Shown one piece after another: positions 10,900-21,674 of a stretch of DNA of 64,000 nt. This DNA is from Zingiber officinale (Eukaryota > Streptophyta > Magnoliopsida > Zingiberales > Zingiberaceae), in NCBI RefSeq assembly GCF_018446385.1, contig NC_056001.1, positions 7,397,600 through 7,461,599 of the forward strand, in the 5' to 3' direction. The first letter of the stretch is position 1; each line of letters opens with the position of its first letter. The translations under genes were made by a program, and so were the position numbers. The notes below the pieces were generated by a model. That model made no database searches. It was not told where the DNA came from and worked only from the letters and a program-made list of their open reading frames with translations.

Positions 10900-12515
10900 C
10901 GAGACGAGTCATAAAACTACCTACCAGATGCGGATTTGAAGACTTGATATCTTATACGCTTATGACTAGTAGCGGAGACCCTACATCTTTTCAGGAGGTA
11001 ATACACAACTCTGAGAAGGACAGGTGGACGGGTGTTATGACAGAGGATATGGAGTCATTGCAAAAGAACCAAACGTGGGATCTAGTGAAACTTTTTTAAG
11101 GAGAGAAACTTATAGGGTGCAAGTGGATATTCAAGACGAAAGAAGCAATGTCAGAGGGAGAAGAAGTGAAGTTCAAGGCTCGGTTGGTAGCAAAGGGGTA
11201 TTCATAGGGAAAGGGGATTGACTATGAAGAAATTTTCTCTCTAGTACTAAGACATATATTAATTAGAGCGGTGTTGTCTTTAGTGGCACATCACGATTTG
11301 CAGCTGGAGCAAATAGATGTGAAGACGACATTTCTTCATAGAAATTTGGAGGAGCAGATTTTTATGTCACAACCTGAGGGATTTAGTCAGCCCGAACAAG
11401 AGCGTTGGTTTGCAAGTTGAAGAAATCACTCTATGGATTGAAACAATCTCCTAAGTAATTGTACAAACGTTTTGATTCATACATGATTCAAAACGGATAT
11501 AGAAGATGTAAGTATGACTGTTGTATATATGTGAAGAGCCTTGAAGATGAATTACTGATTTTCTTATTACTATACGTAGATGACATGCTCATTGTTGCGA
11601 AGAAAATAAAAGAGGTTAACAAATTAAAGAGGCTACTGAGTAAGGAATTTGACATGAAAGATTTGAGAGAGACTAAGGAGATTTTTGGGATGGAGATTCA
11701 CAGGTATAGAGCTGCAGGGAGATTATGGTTGTCTCAACGTAGCTATGTGAAGAAGATGTTGGATAGATCCAACATGAAGAATGCAAAGTCGATGAGCACG
11801 CCCTTGACACATCATTTCAAGTTATCTAGTACACAGTGTCTAAAGACGGATAACGAGATCCCAGAGATGTCAAAGGTTCCTTATGTTAGTGCAATTGGTT
11901 GTCTGATGTATGTTATAGTTTGAACGAGACCAGATTTGACACAAGCAGTTAGTATGATAAGGAAGTTTTTCTCAAATCCTGGTTGACCACATTGGGATGC
12001 AGTGAAGTGATTTTCAGATACTTGAGAAATACAACTGATTATGACTTCATGTTCAGCAGACAACCGGAAGATTCTTCAGTTGCTGGGTACGTAGATGTGG
12101 ACTATGCAGAAGATTTAGATAATAGGAGGTCTACTATAGAATACATGTTCACTGTGACAGGAGGACCTATTTGTTGGAAATCTATGATACAATCTATTGT
12201 TGCATTGTCTACTATGGAGTCAGAGTACATGGCAGCAGCTGAAGCGGTAAAGGAAGCTTTATGGCTTACAGGGTTATTTAGAGAACTGGGTGTTCAGCAA
12301 GGTGGAGTCAAGTTGTTATTCAATAGTTAGAGTACTATCAATTTGACGAAAAATCAGGTGTATCATGGAGAACCAAACACATTGATGTGAGGTTTCATAA
12401 GATTAGAGAGTTGATTGCTACCAGGGAAATTCAACTTAAGAAGGTTCACACTGCAAACAATGTTGTAGACATGCTGACAAAGCCAGTGACCCTAGAGAAG
12501 TCAAGCATTGCTTGA
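10900..12515 (+). pseudogene. copia reverse transcriptase and RNase H remnant
   Basis: The RT start region (WTGVMTEDMESLQKNQTWDLV) is near 11023-11090 and the YVDD catalytic box is at 11573-11584 inside an open stretch from 11459 to 11923. The RNase H part follows, with VDYAEDLDNRRST and ALSTMESEYMAAAEAVKEALW at about 12090-12265, then the terminal DMLTKPV motif near 12470. Stops at several points and frame changes show decay although the catalytic box is kept. Confidence 0.85.
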
Positions 12516-12631
12516 ACTTAATCCATATCTCTAGATGTTAGAGGAAGGAAGCCCAGACCCAGAAATCCAGATGGAGTTTTATTCAGATACTCGTGCTCTT
12601 CGAAGGGGTGAATATTCACCAAGGTGGAGAT

Positions 12632-13082
12632 TGTTAACGGGTAGCTTATATTTGAATGAAGGTCAATGCGATGGATACTATGGAAGAAAAATCTATTAAG
12701 ATTTTTCGTAATAAAATTCTGTTACGATTTTATATAACATAATTCTGTTACGATTTTTCATAATAAAATTCTGTTACGATTTTACTGGGTCTGGGGTTTA
12801 TGCACTATTTATAAGGATCATTGTAAACCTATTGATCAACAATCACAAGAATCATGTAATGCGATTCTCTTGTGTAAAAAAAATTCTAATAAAGCTTCGG
12901 CCGTTTTTGTGGAGTAGGCACGCCACCGAACCACGGTAACTCTTCTTCTTTCTCTCCTTCTCCTTCCTCGTGTTTGCTCTTCTTTTGTGCGTCTTTATCT
13001 TGTTACTTTGCGCGATCTCTTTCTCTCTTTCTCTTCTTTCATTTTAGAGAGTGAGAGGTGTTATCCCTTTCTTTGCGCAACA
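12632..13082 (+). repeat. 3' LTR of copia element
   Basis: The LTR starts TGTTAACGGG right after a purine-rich tract and ends GCGCAACA. It matches the 5' LTR without the SINE. Scattered substitutions plus a repeat-unit length difference indicate an old insertion. Confidence 0.88.
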
Positions 13083-13492
13083 AAGACAGTACAGCTGAAA
13101 GGAAGACTCTTGAATCACTTTGTTTCCTTAGAGATGAAATGGGGGCAAGAAGAAAAAGATACTAGTTGGAATTTTGTAACATGTTCGAGATTTCTATTTG
13201 ACATATTGGTTTTCATGCAAGACCTTGATTGAATGAGCCAGTGTCAGTTGATTCCTCTTAAATTTCTGTACTGGGTCCAGAAACTATTCAAGAATACAGA
13301 TTTAAACATGAACAGTAGTCCACTAAGTTAAGAATTTAACATGAGTTTTGAGTTATTTGACATACATATACAAGAAGAATTTATATTTTTCTAATGCAGT
13401 TCCTGTGGAGATATGAGGATAAGGGCTCTAGTGGCATGATTTCCACAATTGCCTTCCTTAGTTGGCTGTTGATGGCAAAGAAACACAACGTG

Positions 13493-13710
13493 GCAAAAGG
13501 CGAAATCCTCGCCCTCAGGGCCCCTGCCGCACCCTGTCCAGGGTCATCACGAGGGAGGTAAATCACGGTAGCTCGGTGGCAAGTACGCAGTGGGCCAAGA
13601 CTTTTTTTGCACAGGGATAGGGAATAAATCCCCGTTGCCCTGCGGACTCGAACCCATGTTCTCAGTGGCAAACTTCCACGCCTTTACCAGCCGAGATAAC
13701 CCCGTGGGGC
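13493..13710 (-). mobile_element. tRNA-derived SINE upstream of the NHL gene
   Basis: The 218-bp body is flanked by a perfect 19-bp direct repeat, ggcaaagaaacacaacgtg, at 13474-13492 and 13711-13729. On the minus strand the head has box A (ttatctcggctggtaaaggcg) and box B (gggttcgagtccg), and the tail has gtgatttacctccctcgtgatg and ends gatttcgccttttgcca. Same family as 7062-7269. It lies about 400 bp upstream of the NHL start codon. Confidence 0.88.
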
Positions 13711-14113
13711 GGCAAAGAAACACAACGTGTCACTTGTTTTGGTAGATGATTTCTTACCTTTCTATGGACTGCTCGTAGAATAACACAGCAGGTCTTTCAC
13801 CTTCTGTCCGATAATTTTTCCTTCAGATATACGAAACTCGGTCGATCTTTTTCACGATCTATGGCAGCTGGATTATAGCGAGGATTGACTGATACCACCA
13901 AACCGTTGAATAAATTATATTCTAAAAGAGAAGGATTGGAGTATGAAAACCAAACTGCCAACGCATCAAACAAACCGCCATGACCGTGGCTAGAACGAAG
14001 CTGTCTCCGCTACAACGTGTGCGGGTGTTCCCGTTTTCCGATCCTCTCCCAATGTCATCCCCTCACTTCATTCCTCTTGCTCCCCTTCTTCCCTCACCGA
14101 ACCCCCACTTCCC

Positions 14114-14776
14114 ATGTCCACCACCGACGTCTCACCCGTCCCTGCGCCCGAGCTCGGGACCTTCGTCGTCCAAGTCGCCAAGGACCAGATCTACCGCGTC
14201 CCCCCGCCGGAGAATGCCGACCTCGTCGAGCGCTACCGCAAACGGAGTAAAATCCGCCGCCGCAACCCCTGCTTCCGCTGCCTCATCTGGATCCTCGCCG
14301 TCGCCTTCCTCCTCCTCCTCTTCGTCGCTACCACTGCCGTCGCCTTGTACTTCATTTCGCGTCCCGCGTCGCACGCCTTCGCTGTCCGAAGCCTCTCCGT
14401 CCGGGGCACCACCGATCCCAATAAAACAGAGTACGATCTGACCTTGAGCGTTAGAAACCCTAGTCACGAATTGGGGAGCGTGGTGCTCGTGTCCGTCACG
14501 AACGTAGCCGAGATCGCGGCTGGAAAGACGCCGCGGTTCTACCAGGGGCCCTTGAACACGACGACGATGCCGCTGGCTCTCCGCGGATCGAACGCCTCGC
14601 AGCCGAAGGGCGCGGCGGCGTTGCAGTTGACGGCGAAGTTGAGAGCGAGGCCGAAGGTGGGAAAGTTGAAGCTTTGGAGTATGAGAATGGAGGTGACTTG
14701 TGGTGTTGGAGCGAGTGCGCTGGCCGGAGAAGCCCTCATCTTGTCGCAGCATTGCAACACCAAGCTTCGACTGTGA
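14114..14776 (+). CDS. NDR1/HIN1-like (NHL, LEA_2) membrane protein
   Basis: An intronless 220-residue frame. The N-terminal cytosolic part carries QIYRVPPPENA and a basic RYRKRSKIRRRNPCFRC stretch, followed by one hydrophobic membrane segment (about residues 57-81, LIWILAVAFLLLLFVATTAV). A LEA_2-type extracytoplasmic domain follows, containing YDLTLSVRNPS and possible N-glycosylation sites (NKT, NTT, NAS). Length and layout match the NHL family; the PPPEN-type N-terminus is most like the NHL13 subgroup. Known for the family: plasma-membrane association and links to pathogen or abiotic stress responses; the role of this copy is inferred only. GC-rich codon use contrasts with the AT-rich surroundings, as is common for monocot single-exon genes. 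The long frames on the opposite strand are shadows of this GC-rich exon. Confidence 0.9.
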   Translation: MSTTDVSPVPAPELGTFVVQVAKDQIYRVPPPENADLVERYRKRSKIRRRNPCFRCLIWILAVAFLLLLFVATTAVALYFISRPASHAFAVRSLSVRGTTDPNKTEYDLTLSVRNPSHELGSVVLVSVTNVAEIAAGKTPRFYQGPLNTTTMPLALRGSNASQPKGAAALQLTAKLRARPKVGKLKLWSMRMEVTCGVGASALAGEALILSQHCNTKLRL

Positions 14777-14779
14777 TTG

Positions 14780-15069
14780 AGCTGGCAAAATTGCAAGTTT
14801 GAATTTCAAACAACCAACCCTTCTTCATCTTCTATTATTGGATTGCTGTCTATTTTTGTTCTTCTTCTTCTCATGATCGGTTCAAATTTGAATCTGCTTA
14901 AATTAGTGCATGTTTATATGTGAATGCTAAGATTGTGAGACAACAGGATCTATGATGTCAAAAATGCCCGTGGGGCAAGTTAAAGCGTATCTTTGGAACG
15001 GCTACACCACGCATAAGTCGAACGACCTTCCCAAGCTAAGGAGCAGATCTTTCGAAGAAACAGAAAATA
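14780..15069. other. 3' flank of the NHL gene
   Basis: A/T-rich sequence following the stop codon, presumably the 3' UTR and terminator of the NHL gene. I see nothing else here. Confidence 0.4.
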
Positions 15070-15385
15070 GATAAGAGGATGGATCACTCATAATTACGAT
15101 TGAATCATGATCATGATTCAATTATAATTGATTATGATTCTTTTTTGAATTCACTGTCCTCCGATTATAATTTGAATCAGAACGGATGATCGAAGTCCGT
15201 CAACATTGGATAAGTGGTCAGACAGCCTGACACTGAGTAGGAGGTGACCTCCGGATAACTTTCAGTCATTCGTCCCGATCCAAACTATAACATGGGGACT
15301 ATAAATTAAGAAATTATAGCTAATTATAACTTGATTATGACCATAATCTAACAATAATTACAAATGATCTATCTCCTAAATTACT
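15070..15385. mobile_element. possible MITE, AT-rich
   Basis: The ends are imperfect inverted repeats: aggatggatcactcataatta at the left and, inverted, aggagatagatcatttgtaatta at the right. The interior is rich in short palindromes such as gaatcatgatcatgattc. No target duplication was resolved, so the superfamily is unknown. Confidence 0.35.
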
Positions 15386-15479
15386 TTTTGTATGAATCAA
15401 AAGATCTGGGCCTGCTAAGAAGATAGGAGAGAGTAAAAGCTATCTGTATGTTGGCGCCAACCTGAAACTATCTCGAGCT

Positions 15480-15998
15480 GAATCGCTCTGTGCCACCTCA
15501 TCACTAAAAGTCTTGAAGTACAAATGAGAGTGTCCTCGGATGGGTCTAGTGGCTAGCGCATGAGGTGTTGTCACAATGAGGTCTGTGATTCGAATCTCGG
15601 TAAAACCGAGGTAAATGCCTCCCTTATGTGTTAGTCACTATTCCAAAGGCTAATAGCCGTCCGTGATTTACCTCCTCCGTGTTGACCTTGGGACGGGTTG
15701 GCGGAGGTGTTGGGGACGAGCGTATTCGTCTTTTTCAATTGAATCGCTCTATGCCACCTCACTAGAAGTCTTGAAGGAAAATGAGGGTCTCCTCGGATGA
15801 GTCCAGTGGCTAGCGCATAAGGTGTTGCCACAATGAGGTCTGTGGTTCAAATCTCGACAAAGCCAAGGTAAATACCTTCCTTATTTGCTAGTCACTATTC
15901 CAAAGGCTAATAATCGCCCGTGATTTATTTCCTCCGTGTTGATCTTGAGACGGATTGACGAAGACGCTGAGGACGAACGTATTCACCTTCTTCCACAA
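15480..15998 (+). mobile_element. tandemly duplicated SINE with its flank
   Basis: Two copies of a 261-bp unit lie head to tail (from 15480 and from 15741). Each unit is about 50 bp of flank (gaatcgctct.tgccacctca...gtcttgaag) plus a roughly 207-bp SINE. The SINE has box A (gtctagtggctagcgca) and box B (tgtgattcgaatctc), and its tail shares gtgatttacctcc with the SINEs at 7062 and 13493. A perfect 15-bp direct repeat, ttgaagtacaaatga, lies at 15513-15527 and 15999-16013, i.e. outside the pair. The arrangement implies one insertion followed by tandem duplication of flank plus SINE. Confidence 0.8.
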
Positions 15999-16401
15999 TT
16001 GAAGTACAAATGAAGTTCATCCAAAAAGAAATAAAAATACAAGGACAAATGAATAATTGTTGAAACCACTAAGTTTAGACCAAAATTTGATGGGTGGAAC
16101 ATCACACTTTCTATCTTTAACTCCCCCTCTCACTATTCTCTATTTTCCCTTCTCTTCTACCTCCTGTCGTCAAATTATCCTTTACCTACGCACAGTTGCC
16201 TGCCGCAAATTTCAATTAGTTTTGCTTAATTTCAAATTCTAATTAACCATAAAACACATCATAAAGTAAAGCAGACAAATCCTCTAAACTTTACAGAATT
16301 AGCCAAAAGCAGTGCCAGGAATACTGCAAACATTGCATAAAACGGAAAGGCAAACGGCACATCCCATGGGAAATACTAACGCAATGAAACCAAGGGTAAA
16401 C

Positions 16402-19385
16402 TCAATTTTCTTCTTCATCATCCAGCTCATAGGCCTTGAGCAGGTGAGCGCACACAGGTAAGGGAGTGTCCTTCTGGAATCCAAGGGCATTCGCATATCT
16501 GGTGGTTGAAGCAATACCGTTATTATTACTGAGGAACACAGGAGCTTTCTCACGGCCCTGGAGTGTAGCCTTGCACCCACTCTCAGGACTGCTAACGAGC
16601 ATAGATTCACACATCTCATCCTCATGTTCCCCAGCAACTAGGATATTGTAGGTGCCGGTGTGGTCAGTAGTACCCTCAAAACTGGATGTTGCTTCCCCTG
16701 CGGCTTGCCGGTGGCACTCGACTTTTACCTTTGCACCTGTGCAAAAAAAACAATGTTGCAATGTGAAGGGGATAGTTTGAAAGAGTAGAACGATCTGTTA
16801 TGAGGAGATGCTTATTAGATTTACATGATTTCTTCTTTATAAGACGAGAGAATTATAGTTCCCAATTATGTATGGCCTTTTCTTGTTAAGTTTCTTCCTT
16901 GAAGGTAAATATTGATTCAAGTCAGAACTCATGCTCACAGAAAAGTTCACAAAAGCTCAGTGATGAGTTAATCTATAAATATATATCTGTCTATATCCCA
17001 ACAAATCTCTATTTACGAAGAATGCCAAAGTTCATAAATTTTCAAAATTTAATAAAATTATCTCATGAATTGAGGATACGGTTTTTGTGGCCACTAAATC
17101 TACATTTTTGTAAACACTAGCTGTAGACAAAAAAAAATTCTTTAAATGAATCAATACTATCTAACTAACCTACCTTTTTTTTTTTGCAGTAGTCTGTTTT
17201 TCTTTCAGGAACACTATTCATTCTTTAGCAAAAATCTAACTCAAATGAGAAAGCACTCATTTCCTTAGTCACAAATTTCCGATTAAGGTAAATTAAAGTA
17301 TATTTAAAATACCATTAGATCCTCCACAGTCCACATATATGTCATAACATTTTGGGTTAGATTGATCTCCCTCTTGTGCTTTAAAATTAGACCCAATCAC
17401 TGGCAAACATTATCTTCTATATATGCAGACAATATATAATTTTTCTGTCATCAAGTTCTACTTGTTCGGACTATTTTCCATCAGCTACATGAATCTCATC
17501 AGCCTCTTTTTTGGCTGTGAAATTTTTCTGTAAATGTGTGTGGGATTATGGCTGGTGCATTTTTTTCCTTCAAACTAAATCCAAATCCACCCTCAAATAC
17601 TAGCCTAAAACAGACAACGGTTAAAATTAAACTTAATAGAAGTGATCCGTCAAGACCATAAAATCTCCTATAAACAAAATATCTCATAATATGGAACTAA
17701 AATAAGTTGTCATAAATTTCTTCATATGCAGCTTAAGGTCTCATTTGCACTCAAAATTTATCTTATAGTTTAAAATCATCTCTGACCAATGAAAATGAGA
17801 CACATGGTAGCTCAACCATTACACTTTTTCAAACATTTCCTATCCCTAGGTTTGGATGTGCACTTATTACTGTTACAACTCACCCAAGTAAAGAACTTAC
17901 TCATTAACTTGTTACTAGTAATCAATGGCCCAAATGCTTAAACTAAGGGCATTTCCAATGGGAGGTTTTTAAAGAGCTTTGTGAAATGAAAAAGTTGAAT
18001 AAAAAAACTCTAACCAATATGGATGCAAGGTTTGAGGTTTGTAGTATAAGAGTAGTAGTGAAATTTCATTCTTTCATCTCAAAATTAACAATATGGGTGG
18101 GGTTAATTAAAGATGCACAAAAAAAGTTGATAATGTAGGTCCACAAAAAGATTACAAGGAGGAGAGAGTGAAAGGTTTTTATGCTTTTGACGCGGCATTG
18201 AGGTGACATTAAGGTGACATGTTAGAGATTACAAAAAAGATGCTCTAACCATTGGAGATGCCCTTAAGTTAATCATAGCTCACCTGCCATAAGGTTATAT
18301 AAATCACCTTAATATTAGCCCACAAATTCCAATAAACAAGGGAACACATATTTGTTTCGGGAGCTAAATTACTATATAAAACAAAAAGATAAATGATGTG
18401 GTGATAAGGGTGGACCCCCTAAAAGGCAAGTCAAAACTGGGAAGATCAACTAACGAGGCAGTCAAAGTCAATAAGTGGTCAACCTTCAAAATCACCAAGA
18501 GGAGCGGACCTTGAATGGTCAACCGGCCGATCGGACCTCAAATGGTCAACAGAGCCTAATTTCAGGTCTCTTTACATGAAGACAAAGGTGTAATGAACCG
18601 AGGAAACTCAACCGACCAAGCCTTCCAATAGGCTGGACATCACGTCTCAATCAATGACAGGCAGACAGAGCTTAAGGCTAAGTGCTAACTAACTCGACCA
18701 ACTTCCCTTGTCAATCGGACCTACAGATCGATCGGACAGGCTGTGCCTTCAAGGGAAACGAAGGAGCCGAGTGAAGACCGAGTTATTGACTATGACCTGC
18801 AAGTCGAGCTGGCCATCAGCCCAATGGCTTCACTCTCGGTGTTACGCAGGATAGCGAGGAATCTTCATTTGGTCAATAGAAGAGTCACATCCCCAGCCAA
18901 TCACCTTCACCGCTTTCGGGCAGTATCAATAAATATCCAGATAAAGATTATTAACAAAAGATAAACATGAGTTTATCTAGAAACTTATCTTTTCGCAGTA
19001 AATTTTTATGGCAACAAAACAATCAAATCTTATCTACGAAAAGAAATAGTTTTCCCAATCAGACATTTAAAAGAAATTAAGAATAATATGCACAAGATAT
19101 TTCACGGAACCCTACCCAGCAGAATAGCCTATGTTAGCAAATACCCCAGCGAGGAACCATAGATCGGTGGCCAAGAAACGTACGCAATACGGTGAGACCC
19201 TCACCTCTAACGTAGGTTGACGCCGGCGTCTCGAACCCGGCGCGGCATGTGTCGCAGAAGACGCGGCCCTGGACGACGAATCCCGGCTTGACGCTGGCCA
19301 CACCGCGGGCCGCTAACGCGATCGATGGGAGGATGCACGCCACTGCAAAAAGAGCAGCGGATGCCAAGATTAAGTGTTTGGTCAT
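16402..19385 (-). CDS. secreted Ole e 1-like protein, two exons
   Basis: Exon 1 is 19385-19205 and exon 2 is 16736-16402, joined across a 2.47-kb GT-AG intron in phase 1, giving 171 residues. Residues 1-25 form a signal peptide (MTKHLILASAALFAVACILP...ALA). The mature domain begins FVVQGRVFCDTCRAGFET, the typical start of the Pollen Ole e 1/extensin family, and the six family cysteines are present: two in exon 1 (about 44 and 47) and four in exon 2 (VEC, EMCES, SGCKA, PVCAH). The tail is acidic (ELDDEEEN). Family length is about 160-175, so it is complete. Known: secreted proteins of pollen and other tissues, molecular role largely unclear. The intron carries a MITE and a solo LTR. The frame is intact. 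Confidence 0.9.
17946..18264. mobile_element. MITE in the Ole e 1-like intron
   Basis: Inverted termini are agggcatttccaatggga at the left and, inverted, agggcatctccaatggtt at the right. The flanking TA on both sides is compatible with a 2-bp duplication, but the boundary is ambiguous by one or two bases. About 320 bp, non-coding. A superfamily call (mariner-like or Harbinger-like) is not safe from sequence alone. Confidence 0.65.
18394..18928. mobile_element. solo LTR in the Ole e 1-like intron
   Basis: The segment starts TGATGTGGTGATAAGGG and ends CAGTATCA, with a perfect 5-bp duplication, ataaa, at 18389-18393 and 18929-18933. Its start resembles that of the solo LTR at 20798-21669 (TGATGAGGTGATCAAGG). 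No PBS, PPT or coding sequence is attached. At 535 bp it is shorter than its relative and may carry an internal deletion; I see no TATA region like the one in the longer copy. Confidence 0.7.
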
Positions 19386-19499
19386 GGAAGCGACGGAGAT
19401 GGAGAGAAGAGACAGAAAAAACGAGAAGGTGAAGAGCGTTGGAGGAGCGGCGGGAGTGATCTGCGAAGCGCAGCAAAGGAGGTGGTTTTAGTGATTATG

Positions 19500-20792
19500 A
19501 CATCGTCAGATTAGGAAAGATAACTGGCGCGTGTCGGTGACATGATTTGATGCATGGAAGGTTAGCTGTCGTTGGTTACAACGATGGGTAAAAAATCTTT
19601 ATTTCCCACCGTAATTGTTAAGAATTCAGTATTTCCAAATTATAACTCTGATAAATAAATAAATAAATATCTTATTTTTGATCAATTTCTAAATCTGCTG
19701 GTCAAAGTCAGTGGAGAAATTTTATTTACTCCTACGGACAGTTTTCTAATTCGCGTTCGATAAATAATTCAAAGTGATGCTTTTATTTTTATTTTTCGAT
19801 GTATGTTGCCAGAGCATTTGGTATAAATTATTAATTAGAAAAATGTTAAATAGATAGAATGAGATAATGAAAAGACATTAATCTATCTGGAATTCCCTTT
19901 GATATGTATCTTTAACCCCTCTATTTTCTTATTTTATTCTCCTGTTTTTTAAAAATAATATTTAACTTTTTTAACCAAAGTTAGTAAAATAATTTATAAA
20001 AGACAATTATATCTTCATATTAAATTTATTAATTCTAGGCTACTCAAGGTATTTTCAACATATGCGTTACCAATTTACTAATTAAAATTAATAGATTGTA
20101 CGTAAGTATCAACAATGTATAAAGATTAATATTTAATTATATAAATAAAATAAAAGTGAGTAGTTTAAAATATATTTTTATTCAATATATAATAATTATT
20201 TTTTTTCACTGATCCATGATTATATAAGATTCCACGAAAATGGATGAAGGTATAATTTTTTTTCTTTACGCGAAGGTAAATTTTTTTCATTTTATTCAAG
20301 CTCTTTTGCTTTCTCATGCATGCACGTGAATCTCAATTCATCAATAAGTTGACCGCCAAAGAGGATAATATCGACAATGCCAACCCTCAGTTGCACAACC
20401 TTTGAATTAAGTAGTTTAAAATATATATTTTTGTAGCCCCAAAATTTTAGATCCCCCCTATATTCATGATTATATAAGATTCCGCGAAAATAGATGAAGG
20501 TATAATTTTTTTTCTTACGTGAAGGTAAATTTTCTTCTTCTTTGAGCTATTTTGCTTTTTCATGCATGTACGTGGGTCTTAGTTCATTACTAACTTTACC
20601 ATTAAAGAGGGTAACACTGACAATACCAACCCTCAGCAGATAAGCTTTGCTTTCCATAACACCAAGAGCGGACGCATAGACAAACCGACATCAACCACAG
20701 ATCCAAGCGAGTGACGAAGGGCACCATCACTTGATGCTATATATATATATATATAGTCCTTATATGTATATTTTTCTCCATGTGTACATAAT
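19500..20792. other. intergenic, with a ~250-bp tandem duplication
   Basis: The right side of the Ole e 1-like promoter is AT-rich and without a gene. From about 20160 to 20640 two diverged copies of a roughly 250-bp unit follow each other (gtagtttaaaatata..., gattatataagattcc.cgaaaat.gatgaaggtataa, catgcatg.acgtg, ccaaccctcag). A short TA microsatellite lies at 20739-20755. Confidence 0.55.
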
Positions 20793-20797
20793 AGATT

Positions 20798-21669
20798 TGA
20801 TGAGGTGATCAAGGGGAGGACCCCATCCCGTTGCCATGGTGGAGGTCAATGCCATCGTGGAAGCCGGTCAAGGCGGTCAAACGCCCTAGACCACTAGCCG
20901 AGCGGGTAGCACGCTCGCCCGATCAGGATAAAGAAGACCCAATCTGAAATCATAAAAGCTCGGCAAAGTTCCGAGCTTCCGACGCTCAGAAAGACTATTA
21001 TGCATCTGCAAAGGCACGTCAAGCGGCTTCCCTGCTCGGCCTTATACAGAGCTACGAGAACATAGCGGATGCACGACCGAGCTATGCTAAAACAGAAGAT
21101 CGGTCGAGCGGCTTTCTCAAGACAACGGAAGCGCTGGTCGAGCGGCCTCCCCGCTCGGCTAGAGAACACACTCAGCTGAGTCGAGCGGCTATTCCGATCG
21201 GCCCAGTAAAAGACACGACTAGCTGGATATTATATTTTTGGGAGCATGTGCCACAGGTGACATGGTCGACGACTGGCTCAAACAGAAGATCGTACAACAG
21301 AAGCTTCTACTGTCACTTTAGAGATATGCTCGGCTTGTTAAGGTATTGTGTCAGGGATACTTTACTGATACATCTTTTCAGGAAAAACTTCGGGAGACGT
21401 ACACGCGCGCTACAGGAGCCCTATATAAAGGGAGTCCAAGCTTCAGCAAAGATAGACGAGAATCTACTGTTGCTGCTACTATTCGCTACTTTGCTCTGCT
21501 TCCATACATCGCCGGTAACTGACTTGAGTGTCGGATGGTCATCGTCGGGGACCCTTTCCTTGGCTCGGTACTAATACAATTGTCGTTGCAGGGTCTCGAG
21601 GAGTCGACACATGGTCAATCGAAGCACTACGTTCCCAGCTTCCGTCACCTGAACTATCGAACAAAATCA
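20798..21669 (+). mobile_element. solo LTR, 872 bp
   Basis: The LTR starts TGATGAGGTGATCAAGG and ends CAAAATCA with a perfect 5-bp duplication, agatt, at 20793-20797 and 21670-21674. Inside are a TATA box (ctatataaaggg, 21421-21431) and GC-rich motifs of the type gtcgagcggc..ccccgctcgg, like those in the LTR element at 55549-63762. No internal region is present, so it is the product of LTR-LTR recombination. Confidence 0.85.
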
Positions 21670-21674
21670 AGATT

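Larger units (their letters stand above)
6798..13082 (+). mobile_element. decayed Ty1/copia retrotransposon (Tork/Tnt1-like)
   Basis: Two LTRs (6798-7490, 12632-13082), both TG...CA, flank a gag-pol remnant on the plus strand. The flanks are aagag (6793-6797) and aagac (13083-13087), a 5-bp target duplication with one change. A degenerate initiator-tRNA-Met primer site (ttgatatcagag) follows the 5' LTR, and a purine tract (aaggtggagat) precedes the 3' LTR. Order of remnants is gag, CCHC knuckle, protease, integrase, RT, RNase H, which is copia order. The gag style (FDGTEDFGLWQ) points to the Tnt1-94 group. Stops and frameshifts are frequent, so it is inactive. It hosts two SINEs and a hAT element. 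Confidence 0.9.

Noticed and set aside
14132-14809. 225-codon frame opposite the NHL gene
   Set aside because: It is a shadow of a GC-rich exon: Arg/Glu-rich low-complexity text with no family resemblance, while the plus strand gives a clear NHL protein.
16899-17687. small frames in the Ole e 1-like intron
   Set aside because: They lie within an intron defined by matching splice phases and show no domain.
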